A stretch of 64,000 bases of DNA from JAEYXS01 sp943367715. GTDB taxonomy: Bacteria; Verrucomicrobiota; Verrucomicrobiia; Limisphaerales; JAEYXS01. The DNA lies in the NCBI GenBank assembly GCA_943367715.1, contig CALRJY020000028.1, forward strand, positions 19,146-83,145, given 5' to 3'. The notes below the pieces were generated by a model. It was given only the letters and a program-made list of their open reading frames with translations, was not told where the DNA came from and ran no database searches. The stretch's first letter is position 1. The number at the start of each line of letters is the position of its first letter. Of this stretch, positions 36,105 through 44,837 are shown piece after piece. The position numbers and the translations under genes are program-made.

Positions 36105-37040
36105 TCAATCGAAGTTCCCTTTCTCAGTTTGAATCAATTCGCCGTAAGCATCAAACGTACGGCGCGTGTCGAAATGACCATCGGCATCCGTATCTACGAT
36201 CTCCTGATACAATACGCCCTGATGATAAAGCGTCTTTTTCCAGATCCGGTCGGAATCAGGTTTCCGCCAGCTTGAGACGATGGGCAGGCCCCGCTCATAC
36301 ATCGTGGTAGAATCCGCCTTGCCGTCGAAATCCGTGTCTTCCAACGCTTCCTCTAGTGAACCGTTCACGTACTTCTGCCAGACGTTGAGTTTCCCATCAT
36401 AGTTCGTGTCGATCTCACGTTTGATCAGGATGGAATTTTTATACGTCCCAAAACGATCCGGTCGTCCGTCCAGATTCACATCTTCCCGGGTCGAAACCAC
36501 CTGCCCGTTCTCGTAGGCCGCCCAAACGTCCGGTTTCCCGTCGAAATTATCATCTGCCGTATAGCTGACCCGCTTTCCCTCCCGGTAGGTTTCCCAATAA
36601 TCAGGACGGCCGTCCTGGTTGACGTCGTGCGCCCATTCCCCATCAAACGGAGCCTGTCGCCCCGAATATTTCATGCCCAGCAAAAGCCCCAGCAGCAGGC
36701 AGATCGAACTCATTAACCAAACGCTGATGAATGAACTGCTTTTGGCCGCCGGAGGTGAAGGCACAGCATTGGGTGGCGAGGACGAAGTTTCGGTTGCCTT
36801 GCTGCCCGCCGGTGCGGCTTCAAAGTCCGCGATCAACTCCGTTGCCCGCTGCAAATTCTCCGGATTCACCAGCAAGCGAAACCCGCCCTGTGAAGAAGCC
36901 TGTAGCGAAGGCAGCATGCCCGCCGCATCGTTCCGCGAAACCATGCAAGGGATTCCCGCGTCGTCCAAAAGCCCGACGGCCACCTCCGCTTCCAGCTCCG
37001 AAGCATAACGTCGCACTTCGACTAACCGCTCCTCATTCAT
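36105..37040 (-). CDS. Membrane-anchored protein with 24-residue DxNxDGxPD repeats
   Basis: A 311-residue protein. Residues 1-75 resemble DUF2007-type domains (YASELEAEVAVGLLDDAGI, LLVNPENLQRATELI), often called putative signal-transducing. A Ser/Pro linker leads to a membrane helix at about 104-123. The C-terminal part has repeats beginning exactly every 24 residues (139, 163, 187, 211, 235, 259, 283), each of the form D.N.DG.PD.W..Y; the one at 259 is degenerate. The acidic loops look like calcium-binding EF-hand or dockerin-type loops. Function unknown. Confidence 0.8.
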   Translation of the reverse strand: MNEERLVEVRRYASELEAEVAVGLLDDAGIPCMVSRNDAAGMLPSLQASSQGGFRLLVNPENLQRATELIADFEAAPAGSKATETSSSPPNAVPSPPAAKSSSFISVWLMSSICLLLGLLLGMKYSGRQAPFDGEWAHDVNQDGRPDYWETYREGKRVSYTADDNFDGKPDVWAAYENGQVVSTREDVNLDGRPDRFGTYKNSILIKREIDTNYDGKLNVWQKYVNGSLEEALEDTDFDGKADSTTMYERGLPIVSSWRKPDSDRIWKKTLYHQGVLYQEIVDTDADGHFDTRRTFDAYGELIQTEKGNFD

Positions 37041-37303
37041 GTGATAAGGATGAATGGTTTGACGAGAATGGTCCAGTAAAACGGAGCCGAGCCGTTGTCC
37101 CTCAATCTCAACCGCTTAAGGTTGACCGTTTATCGAGTGGAGGTATGTTGAAGGCGTAGCAAGGGTCTGGGACTGAGGAGTCCCGGAGGTTAATGCGGGT
37201 GGGCGGGCCACCATCCGTTGAACGCAATCGTCATGTGGCGATTGATTCATCGGATTAACCGTGTACCTGATATCAAATATTCTTCAGCTTCCGGCTGCTT
37301 CGC
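37041..37303. other. Gene-free interval with three hairpins, possible structured leader
   Basis: Divergent region between the repeat protein and the antiporter operon. It contains CTGGGACT/AGTCCCGG (37167-37174 and 37179-37186), GGTGG/CCACC (37198-37202, 37208-37212), and a nested hairpin with outer ATCCG/CGGAT (37213-37217, 37251-37255) and inner CAATCG/CGATTG (37225-37230, 37239-37244). The nested structure ends about 50 bases before the ATG at 37304. It could be the leader of the downstream operon or another repeat element. Confidence 0.45.
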
Positions 37304-37708
37304 ATGGCAGCGCTTGCCCTGACCGGCTTCATCCATCTCCCACCGAAAGGGCGTATGGGCTTTGATCTCATCGTCTATGGGTTGGTGATGGCAGGTCTGG
37401 GCATGGCCACAGCGCGGTTTGCTCCCAGTCTCGCGATCCTCGCATATGTCACCGCTTTCAGCGCGTGTGCCAGTGGTCTGGTGTGGGGCGTGCTCGCGAT
37501 GCGTGGCCGCCCTCTCAAGAAGGGAACCATCGCCACATTGGCGGTCGCTTCGTCTCTGGCATTATTACTCTGCGTCAGTGCGTGGCGGCAGTTGGATCAG
37601 GAGAACTCAAAAACACGGGTGACCGCCGCGGTAACAAGTCTGATGCTTTTTCTTTCTATCGGACAGACGGTCTTGTTAACGCGTGGTGATGAACAAGGAG
37701 AGAAATGA
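37304..37708 (+). CDS. Hypothetical membrane protein ahead of the antiporter
   Basis: A 134-residue protein with four predicted membrane helices (about 20-37, 41-65, 73-92, 106-126). An in-frame stop at 37268-37270 limits the start to 37304. No family is recognised. Its stop overlaps the antiporter start as ATGA at 37705-37708, so the two are probably made together and may function together. Confidence 0.65.
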   Translation: MAALALTGFIHLPPKGRMGFDLIVYGLVMAGLGMATARFAPSLAILAYVTAFSACASGLVWGVLAMRGRPLKKGTIATLAVASSLALLLCVSAWRQLDQENSKTRVTAAVTSLMLFLSIGQTVLLTRGDEQGEK

Positions 37709-39006
37709 CCGCATTGAATTTCATATTGGCAGCGGGAACCGGAGCAGAACCGCATCCGGGGATGATTGTGCCGTTCGCACTGATGTTATTGGCCATCGCG
37801 GTGATGCCTTTCATCCATCTGCATTGGTGGGAGCGGCATTATCCGAAGGTGGCCGTGGCGTTGGGCGCGATCACGACGTGTTATTACGTTTTCGGGCTGG
37901 GCAATGCGACGCGCATGCTGCATGTGGGGCATGAATATGTGAGTTTCATCGCGTTGATCGGTTCGCTGTTTGTGGTGGCAGGAGGAATCCACATTGATGT
38001 GAAGGGGGAAGCGAAGCCGTGGGTGAATGTCGCGTTTCTGCTGTTCGGAGCGGTGCTGGCAAATGTGATCGGCACGACGGGCGCCTCCATGGTGCTGATC
38101 CGGCCGTGGATACGGATGAACAAGTATCGCATCACGTCGTTTCACATCGTCTTCTTCATCTTCATCGTCAGCAATGTGGGCGGGTGCCTGACGCCGATCG
38201 GCGATCCCCCGCTCTTCCTCGGCTACATCAAAGGGGTGCCCTTCTGGTGGGTGTTGGAGAAATGCTGGAGTGCGTGGGTGATAGCGATCGGTGGATTGCT
38301 CGCGGTCTTCTACGCCTTCGATCGCCACAACTTTTTACGTGCGCCCAAGCCGGTGCGGGACATGGAAACGCGGGAAGAGAAATGGAAGATTGATGGACTG
38401 CGCAACTTGGGATTCCTGGCGCTGATCTTGGTGGCGGTGTTCGTGAAGAAACCGATCGGGCTGAGTGAAGGGCTGATGCTCGCGGCGGCCATCGGATCGT
38501 ATTACGCCACGCCCAAACGCATCCACGAGGCGAACAATTTCAACTTTCATCCGATCAAGGAAGTGGCGTGGCTGTTCATCGGCATTTTTGCGACGATGGT
38601 GCCGGCGCTCGATTATCTGGAGGTCCACGCGTCGCGGTTGGGATTGGATTCCGAGATGAAGTTCTTCTGGTTCACGGGCATGCTTTCCGGGGCGCTGGAT
38701 AACGCGCCGACGTATCTCACCTTCCTCGCAGCGGCGATGGGTCAGCTGGGGCTGAGCCTGAACAATCCGGAGCATGTGCTGCAGTTCGTGGGTTCTCACG
38801 GAGGCCAACTGGTGGCGATTTCACTGGGGGCGGTTTTCTTTGGGGCGATGACGTACATCGGCAATGGGCCGAACTTCATGGTCAAGGCGATCGCCGAACA
38901 GTCCAAGGTGAAGACGCCGAGTTTCTTTGCGTATCTGTTCAAGTTCGCGTTACCGATCCTCGTGCCGTTGATGGGGTTGATCGCGTTGCTGTTTTTCTCC
39001 AAATAA
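37705..39006 (+). CDS. NhaD-type sodium:proton antiporter (ion transporter superfamily)
   Basis: A 433-residue membrane protein with about 12 helices. Motifs such as NVIGTTGASMVLIRP, IVSNVGGCLTPIGDPPLFLG, SGALDNAPTYLTF and YIGNGPNF are those of the NhaD/ArsB/CitM transporter superfamily, closest to NhaD-like antiporters as I recall them. It would exchange Na+ or Li+ for protons at the inner membrane. It is translationally coupled to the small upstream membrane protein. Confidence 0.85.
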   Translation: MTALNFILAAGTGAEPHPGMIVPFALMLLAIAVMPFIHLHWWERHYPKVAVALGAITTCYYVFGLGNATRMLHVGHEYVSFIALIGSLFVVAGGIHIDVKGEAKPWVNVAFLLFGAVLANVIGTTGASMVLIRPWIRMNKYRITSFHIVFFIFIVSNVGGCLTPIGDPPLFLGYIKGVPFWWVLEKCWSAWVIAIGGLLAVFYAFDRHNFLRAPKPVRDMETREEKWKIDGLRNLGFLALILVAVFVKKPIGLSEGLMLAAAIGSYYATPKRIHEANNFNFHPIKEVAWLFIGIFATMVPALDYLEVHASRLGLDSEMKFFWFTGMLSGALDNAPTYLTFLAAAMGQLGLSLNNPEHVLQFVGSHGGQLVAISLGAVFFGAMTYIGNGPNFMVKAIAEQSKVKTPSFFAYLFKFALPILVPLMGLIALLFFSK

Positions 39007-39029
39007 ACCGCGCCAACTATCCGGGATAC

Positions 39030-39833
39030 CTACGAACTCGCACTCGTATACCGACTCACCGAAAACCGCCAGAAAGCCACCGACGCCAGCCAGCAAATCA
39101 GCGCCATCACCAGCATCAACGTCAGTTCACCGGAGGAACTGAGCTTCTGGATGAGGACGCGCACGGGGACGTTCACAACGAGCATCATGGGCAGGACGAA
39201 GGTGAAAAAGGTCTTGAACAGGCCTTTAAAGGCGTCGTCCGGCTGACGGGAGATGTTGAAGAGGTTGTAGTAGCCCCAGACGATGCCTTGGGCACGGACG
39301 GTCCAGAAGCTGACGCTGGTGAGCAGGAACATGAGCGAGTAATGGATGAGCAAACCCACGAAGCTCAGGAGCAAAAAGCCCGCGATGTGAGCGGCCTCGG
39401 GCACGATACCGAGCTTCCGACAAGCGTAGATCATGACGGCCACACCGGTGCCCGCACTGATGAAGCCGCCGAGGTCCACTTGTTTGAAGGAGATGAGGAA
39501 GCGCGTGTTCACGGGCAAGAGGAGCATGAAGTCCAGCTTGCCGGTGCGGATGAGTTCGGAGAGGTTCGCCAGGTTCACGAGGAAGAAGGCGGTGAAAAGC
39601 TGCTGGATGAAATGGCTGGCGCCGAAAAGCATGACGACCTCCCACTTGCTCCAGGTGCCGATGTGTTCGGTGTGCATGTAGAGCACGCCCACGAAGACGA
39701 GTTGGAGCGCGAACCAGAGCAGCTCGACGACGAGCCAGAGGATGAAGTTCGACTTGAAGCCCATCTCGCGCACGACGGAGTTCCGCCAGAGCATGGCGTA
39801 AATACTAGCGTAACGTTTGATGGTTTCGTTCAT
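39030..39833 (-). CDS. ABC-2 type permease (DUF990-like)
   Basis: A 267-residue protein with six predicted membrane helices. The start MNETIKRYASIYAMLWRNSVVREMGFKSNF and the RTGKLDFMLLLPVNTRFLISF loop are typical of DUF990-like ABC-2 permeases, which occur as pairs with an ATPase. The stop is convergent with the antiporter gene. I chose the ATG at 39833, since the 15 residues before it overlap the previous gene. No ATPase gene is adjacent; see the partner permease immediately upstream. Confidence 0.85.
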   Translation of the reverse strand: MNETIKRYASIYAMLWRNSVVREMGFKSNFILWLVVELLWFALQLVFVGVLYMHTEHIGTWSKWEVVMLFGASHFIQQLFTAFFLVNLANLSELIRTGKLDFMLLLPVNTRFLISFKQVDLGGFISAGTGVAVMIYACRKLGIVPEAAHIAGFLLLSFVGLLIHYSLMFLLTSVSFWTVRAQGIVWGYYNLFNISRQPDDAFKGLFKTFFTFVLPMMLVVNVPVRVLIQKLSSSGELTLMLVMALICWLASVAFWRFSVSRYTSASS

Positions 39834-39843
39834 CGGATTGTCC

Positions 39844-40650
39844 TCAGCCGCCGACGGCGGAGTAGCGTTTGATACCACGGGACCAGACGAAGCGGGCGAG
39901 CAGATAAGCCATCGCGACCCAGAAGGCTTGCATGGCCAGACCGGCCCAGAGTTCGGGACCGTTCATCTTGCCGAGATAGACGTTCACGGGGAAGAACATG
40001 AGGTACGGGAACGGAGTGAAGAACATGATCTTCGTGACCAAGGGTGGCAGGATGTCCAAGGGATAGAGCTGGCCGCTGGCGGCGTATTCCACAGCAAACG
40101 CGATGAAGATGAAGGTGGACACTTCCAACACCCAGAAGGCGAGCAGTGCGAGTGTGTAAGAAATCAAAAACTGCAATAGCGCGGTGAGCACGAGGGAAAT
40201 CATGAAGACGCCTAGGTGCGTGCCGCTGGCTGGGCCGACAAAGAAATCGCGCTGGAAAAAGATGAAGATGGAAACCGGGATGATCGCCACCAAGGTGTAG
40301 ATGAGTCGGCCGGAGGCGAAGAGGACCAAGCGGTAGGTGAGGTAATCGATGGGCTTCAGGAGGAACTGGCTGATATTGCCATCCTTGATGTCGGCGGCGA
40401 TCTGCCAGTCATCCTCGGTGACGGCGGTGAAGGTGTTCACCACGGTCACGATGAGGTAGTAGGAGATCATCTGGGCCAGCGTGTAGCCCGCGACGTCGCC
40501 TTCAGTGGTCTTACCCGCGTAAACGGCCTGCCAGATGAAAATGGTGGCCATGAGCGGCACGAGGCCGAAGGCGGCACGAAAGAAGAAGTTCACGCGGTAA
40601 ACCAGCGTGTTCTGCAAACCGACATTGGCGACGTGGAGATACTTCTTCAC
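39844..40650 (-). CDS. ABC-2 type permease (DUF990-like), partner subunit
   Basis: A 268-residue membrane protein with six predicted helices, MKKYLHVANVGLQNTLVYRVNF at the N terminus and the DGNISQFLLKPIDYLTYRL loop, the same family as the next gene ten bases downstream. The two would form a heterodimeric export permease. A divergent RNA methyltransferase gene begins 104 bases upstream, so the ATPase must be encoded elsewhere. Substrate unknown. Confidence 0.85.
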   Translation of the reverse strand: MKKYLHVANVGLQNTLVYRVNFFFRAAFGLVPLMATIFIWQAVYAGKTTEGDVAGYTLAQMISYYLIVTVVNTFTAVTEDDWQIAADIKDGNISQFLLKPIDYLTYRLVLFASGRLIYTLVAIIPVSIFIFFQRDFFVGPASGTHLGVFMISLVLTALLQFLISYTLALLAFWVLEVSTFIFIAFAVEYAASGQLYPLDILPPLVTKIMFFTPFPYLMFFPVNVYLGKMNGPELWAGLAMQAFWVAMAYLLARFVWSRGIKRYSAVGG

Positions 40651-40753
40651 CGTATGACGGGCACTGCTCTAACGGTTAGACGCAATTGAGTAAAACACCA
40701 AATCCGAGATTACCCCTTGCCCATTGGCGCTGGTTTTGACATCACAACCGTTC

Positions 40754-41917
40754 ATGTTGGATGTTTCGCTATTAAAACCGGGTTCGCGCCATGTCGTCAC
40801 GGTGCAAGATGTGGCCTTTGGCGGCGAGGGTGTCGCGCGGCTGGATGAGTTCGTCATCTTCGTGCCCTTCGTCATCACAGGCGAGGAAGTGGAAGTGGAA
40901 TTGACCGAGGTGAAGAAGAAGTTTGGGCGCGCCAATCTGGTGCGGGTCATCAAGCCTTCGCCCGAGCGCGTGAAGCCGGAGTGCCCGTATTACATGGACT
41001 GCGGCGGGTGCCAGTATCAGCACATCAGCTACACCGCGCAGTTGGAGTTCAAGCGGAAGCAGATCGCGGATCTGTTTCAACGGCTGGGAGGCATCGCCCC
41101 CGAACTGGTGGCACCGGTCATCCCCTGCCCTCAGCCTTACGGTTATCGGAATCGCATCATGATCCGCAGCCAGTGGAACGGGCGGTTGAAGAAGCTGCAC
41201 ATCGGTTACGTGGCGCAGGACAGCCGGTTCGTGGTGGATGTGGAGGAGTGCAAGATCGCGGAGAAAGTGCTGAGCGACCAGATTCCCGCGGTGCGGGCGA
41301 ATCCGCCACCGAAGGGTGGGTTGAAGGTCGTCTTGCGCATCCCGCCAGAAGGCTGGCACGTGCCGGAGAATTCGTTCTTCCAGAACAACTTCTTCCTGCT
41401 GCCCAAGCTGATCGAGGCGGTGCGGGACCGCATCAAGGACGCGGGCACCAGTCACTTGGTGGACGCCTACTGCGGCGTGGGCTTCTTCGGCATCGAGCTG
41501 GCGAAGTATGTGGAAAGTTTCGCGGGCGTGGAGCTGGACATCCCGGCGATCAAGGCTGCTCGGCAGAATCTGGCAGATCGTGGATTGACGAATGGCGAGT
41601 TCATCGCCGGGCAAACCGAAGTGGAGTTGCCCAAGCTGATGGCAAAGTTCGCCGCCGAGAAAACCACGGTCATCATCGATCCCCCGCGCAAGGGCTGCCA
41701 TCCCGGGGCGATCAAATGTCTCCGGGAGAATCGCCCGGCTCAGATCCTCTATGTTTCCTGTCATCCAGCCACCTTGGCGCGAGATTTGAACCTATTGTGC
41801 GCCGATGGGGTCTATGAAGTGGTGCAGGTGGTGCCGCTGGACATGTTCCCGCAGACGCAGCATGTGGAGTGCGTGGCGGATTTGCGGTTGCGCCAGCCCG
41901 TAAGTGGTGAACTGTAA
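40754..41917 (+). CDS. TrmA/RlmD-family RNA (uracil-5-)-methyltransferase
   Basis: A 387-residue enzyme. An N-terminal TRAM domain (about 8-68) is followed by the iron-sulfur cysteines C77, C83, C86 (CPYYMDCGGC) and C166. The SAM domain has DAYCGVGFFGIELA and the catalytic region DPPRKGC and LYVSCHPATLARDL, with the nucleophilic cysteine in VSCHP. It methylates a uridine in 23S rRNA or tRNA; which one cannot be decided here. The frame also opens at a TTG 30 bases upstream, but the ATG at 40754 is preferred. Confidence 0.9.
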   Translation: MLDVSLLKPGSRHVVTVQDVAFGGEGVARLDEFVIFVPFVITGEEVEVELTEVKKKFGRANLVRVIKPSPERVKPECPYYMDCGGCQYQHISYTAQLEFKRKQIADLFQRLGGIAPELVAPVIPCPQPYGYRNRIMIRSQWNGRLKKLHIGYVAQDSRFVVDVEECKIAEKVLSDQIPAVRANPPPKGGLKVVLRIPPEGWHVPENSFFQNNFFLLPKLIEAVRDRIKDAGTSHLVDAYCGVGFFGIELAKYVESFAGVELDIPAIKAARQNLADRGLTNGEFIAGQTEVELPKLMAKFAAEKTTVIIDPPRKGCHPGAIKCLRENRPAQILYVSCHPATLARDLNLLCADGVYEVVQVVPLDMFPQTQHVECVADLRLRQPVSGEL

Positions 41918-41997
41918 GGGAATTGTAACCTTGCTGGGCAGGCAATGGGCTTGTCACTAGGCTGCAGTTAGCGTCAACTGGCGCCCCTGAATTTATT

Positions 41998-44784
41998 ATG
42001 ACCGTGACGGAAAAACCGGCCCTGAAGTTTTCGCTGAAAATATTTCCGTGGCTGATCGTGCTGGCCGCTCTGGCCATCTATCTGGCGACGGCCAATCGCT
42101 GGGTGACCTTTGGCAGTCTGCCCGTCGTCGGCAAAGTGTTGGGTTGGGATTGGTGGTCCTCACAAGTAACCCCGCCCCTGCTCTATCTCATCACCCTCCC
42201 CTTTACCTGGCTGCCCGCCGCCAGCGCTCCCGCTCTGATGAACGCGCTCGCCGCCGTGCTGGGCGCCTTGACGCTGGGCACGTTGGCCCGGACCGTGGCC
42301 CTGCTGCCGCAAGATCGCACGCGGGAACAACGTCAGAAAGAACGCACGGTCGGCGGCTTGCTCTCCATCCCCACCAATTGGGTTCCCGCGCTCTTCGCCG
42401 TCGGCGCCCTCGGTTTCCAGATGACTTTCTGGGAGCACTCCACCGCCGCCACCGGCGAGATGCTGAACCTGCTCCTCTTCGCGCACCTGATCCGCTGTCT
42501 TTTGGAATACCGGCAGGAACAAAAGGATAGCTGGCTCTGGCAGTTCTCGTTTGTTTACGGCCTCGCTACCACCAACAACTGGGCGATGATCGGTTTCTTT
42601 CCCTTTTTCCTCGTCGCCGTGGTCTGGATTCGCGGCAAGTCCTTCTTCAAACTTAAATTCCTCGGGAAGCTCGCCGCCTTTGGTCTGCTCGGCCTGCTGC
42701 TCTATCTGGTCATGCCGGCCATTGAAAGCTCCCGGGGCAACGGAGATTTCCTGACCTTGCTGCGCGAACAACTGGGCCAGCAGAAACTCACCCTGCGCAG
42801 CATTCCCTTGTGGATTCCGCTGATCCTTTCCTTCGTCGTGTTTTTCCCGCTCATTTCCATGGGCATCCGGTGGCCCTCGAACATGGGTGAGGCAAATCCC
42901 ATCGCCGCGTTCCTCACGCTCCTGATGTTCTACCTGATCCACGCCGTGTTTCTGGCCTCCAGCATCTGGGTGATGTTTGACCCCACCTACAGCCCCCGCA
43001 CCATGGCGCTGCTTACGGGAAATCCGTTCCTGACTTTCCTGACGTTCAACTACCTGATCGCCCTGAGCATCGGTTATTACAGCGGTTATTTTCTCGTGAT
43101 CTTCCGCCAGAGCGAGCAACGCGGCTGGAAACGCCAGTCCGGTTTGAGCACCGCCTTGAGCTGGTTGATAACCATCGCCGTCTGGATCGGACCCGTGGTG
43201 ATAGCGGGCTTTTTGGTCCATCGGAACTTGCCGACCATCCGGGGTAACAACACCGCCGCCTTCAAAGAATACTCCCAGCGCATGGCCTCGCAGTTGCCGG
43301 AGACAAGCGCCATCCTCCTCAGCGAGGAACCGCACCTGATCCTGCTGCTGGAAGCCCACTACGCAGCGGCTGGGAAAAATCCGCATCTGCTGCTGGATAC
43401 CCGATATCTGCCGGAGGCCCGTTACCAGGCCAAGCTCGCCAAGCACTATCCCGACCGCTGGACGGATTTCGTGAAAGGAAAATCGCTGCCTGATCCTTTG
43501 CCCCGGCCGCTGGTGGCGCAGTTGATCAATCAGCATGCCCGGAGCAACCGGCTCTTCTATCTGCATCCGGCCGGCGGTCCGCACATCCTGGAGATGTATC
43601 ATCAACAGCCCCGTGGTGTGGTTTACGAACTGACCGCGTATCGGCCCAATGAAGCGATCGCTCCCTCCGCTTCCGCCGAGGAACAGAAACTGAACAACTC
43701 CTTCTGGGAAGAGCAACGGGATTTCCTGAATCAGTTGCAACCGTTCTCCCACCAACCGTACAGCGACGCTGCGGTGGTCGGCCGTTATCTCTCCCGCTCG
43801 CTCAACAAATGGGGCGTGGCACTTCATCAGACGGGCAACACGAATGCCGCCGCCAAGTTCTTCGATGACGCCCTGATGATGAATCCGCAAAACGTGGTGG
43901 CCACGATCAACAAACAGGGCAAAGAGGAAAATCCTGAATGGACCCAGGACCGTCGCTGGATCGTGTTATTGCGTGAGCACGGTCCTTTCTGCGTGCCGGA
44001 ACTGCGTGCCGAACTGGGCCAGGCCTTCGCCACTCACGGCCTACTGCGGCAGTCGGCAGAGCAGTTTGAATACGCCTGGCGCGCGAAACCCGGGCAGATC
44101 AACTATTTGCTGGCCTACTCCGAAGTTCTGTTGCAGGCCCAGGCCCCGCAGCACGCCTTGAGCCTGCTGGAACCGGTCCGGCGTTCGGCAGATTTCACCA
44201 AGCTTCCCCAGCCCACCCAACTGGAGATCATCCGTCATGAATCACGTGCTCATCTGGGCTTGAGGAATGTCCGCCGTGCCGAGGAGATTCTGCTGGCTGC
44301 CCGTCAGCAGTATCCCAAGGAAGACATGCCGCTGGCGGGCCTTCTTACGGTGTATCTCGCCGAGAAAAAATTCTCCCAAGCACTGGCCATCGTGGACCAG
44401 CAACTGGCCCTGAGCCCGGATAAACCCGTCACGCTGATGAACAAAGGCGCGATCTATCTGGAAATGGCCGACAATCCCAAGGCGCTCGCCTTGCTGGAGC
44501 AGGCTGTGAAACTGAGCCCGGAAAATCCGGCCATCCTGATGAACTACGCCCTCGCCAAGTTGCGGAACAATGACCTGGCCGCTGCCGAAACCAATTACCG
44601 CAAGGTCACCACCCTGCTGACCAACAACCACGCACCATATTTCTATCTGGGTGAGATCGCCTTCCGGCAGAAGAAAAATGACGAGGCCATCCGCCACTAC
44701 GAAAAATTCCTGGCCACGGCCAATCCGGCTTCCACTGATGCACAACAGGCACAGCAGCGCCTGAAAGAGCTCAAAGGCGGCTGA
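41998..44784 (+). CDS. DUF2723 membrane protein with C-terminal TPRs
   Basis: A 928-residue membrane protein. The N-terminal half has about ten helices; VTFGSLPVVGKVLGWDWWSSQVTPP and FWEHSTAATGEMLNLLLFAHLI are marks of DUF2723, a GT-C-like family related to protein O-mannosyltransferases. From about 560 the protein is soluble and ends in TPR repeats (about 670-920, e.g. LALLEQAVKLSPENPAILMNYALAKLRN). It may glycosylate extracytoplasmic proteins or lipids; it heads a block of three glycan genes. Confidence 0.85.
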   Translation: MTVTEKPALKFSLKIFPWLIVLAALAIYLATANRWVTFGSLPVVGKVLGWDWWSSQVTPPLLYLITLPFTWLPAASAPALMNALAAVLGALTLGTLARTVALLPQDRTREQRQKERTVGGLLSIPTNWVPALFAVGALGFQMTFWEHSTAATGEMLNLLLFAHLIRCLLEYRQEQKDSWLWQFSFVYGLATTNNWAMIGFFPFFLVAVVWIRGKSFFKLKFLGKLAAFGLLGLLLYLVMPAIESSRGNGDFLTLLREQLGQQKLTLRSIPLWIPLILSFVVFFPLISMGIRWPSNMGEANPIAAFLTLLMFYLIHAVFLASSIWVMFDPTYSPRTMALLTGNPFLTFLTFNYLIALSIGYYSGYFLVIFRQSEQRGWKRQSGLSTALSWLITIAVWIGPVVIAGFLVHRNLPTIRGNNTAAFKEYSQRMASQLPETSAILLSEEPHLILLLEAHYAAAGKNPHLLLDTRYLPEARYQAKLAKHYPDRWTDFVKGKSLPDPLPRPLVAQLINQHARSNRLFYLHPAGGPHILEMYHQQPRGVVYELTAYRPNEAIAPSASAEEQKLNNSFWEEQRDFLNQLQPFSHQPYSDAAVVGRYLSRSLNKWGVALHQTGNTNAAAKFFDDALMMNPQNVVATINKQGKEENPEWTQDRRWIVLLREHGPFCVPELRAELGQAFATHGLLRQSAEQFEYAWRAKPGQINYLLAYSEVLLQAQAPQHALSLLEPVRRSADFTKLPQPTQLEIIRHESRAHLGLRNVRRAEEILLAARQQYPKEDMPLAGLLTVYLAEKKFSQALAIVDQQLALSPDKPVTLMNKGAIYLEMADNPKALALLEQAVKLSPENPAILMNYALAKLRNNDLAAAETNYRKVTTLLTNNHAPYFYLGEIAFRQKKNDEAIRHYEKFLATANPASTDAQQAQQRLKELKGG

Positions 44785-44837
44785 CCGATTTCCGTTGGAC
44801 GCCTACGGGCACCCTCGCTAACCTGCCGCGCTAATCC

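Noticed and set aside
42160..43890. 576-residue frame opposite the DUF2723 gene
   Set aside because: Antisense shadow; the plus-strand DUF2723 protein is clear.
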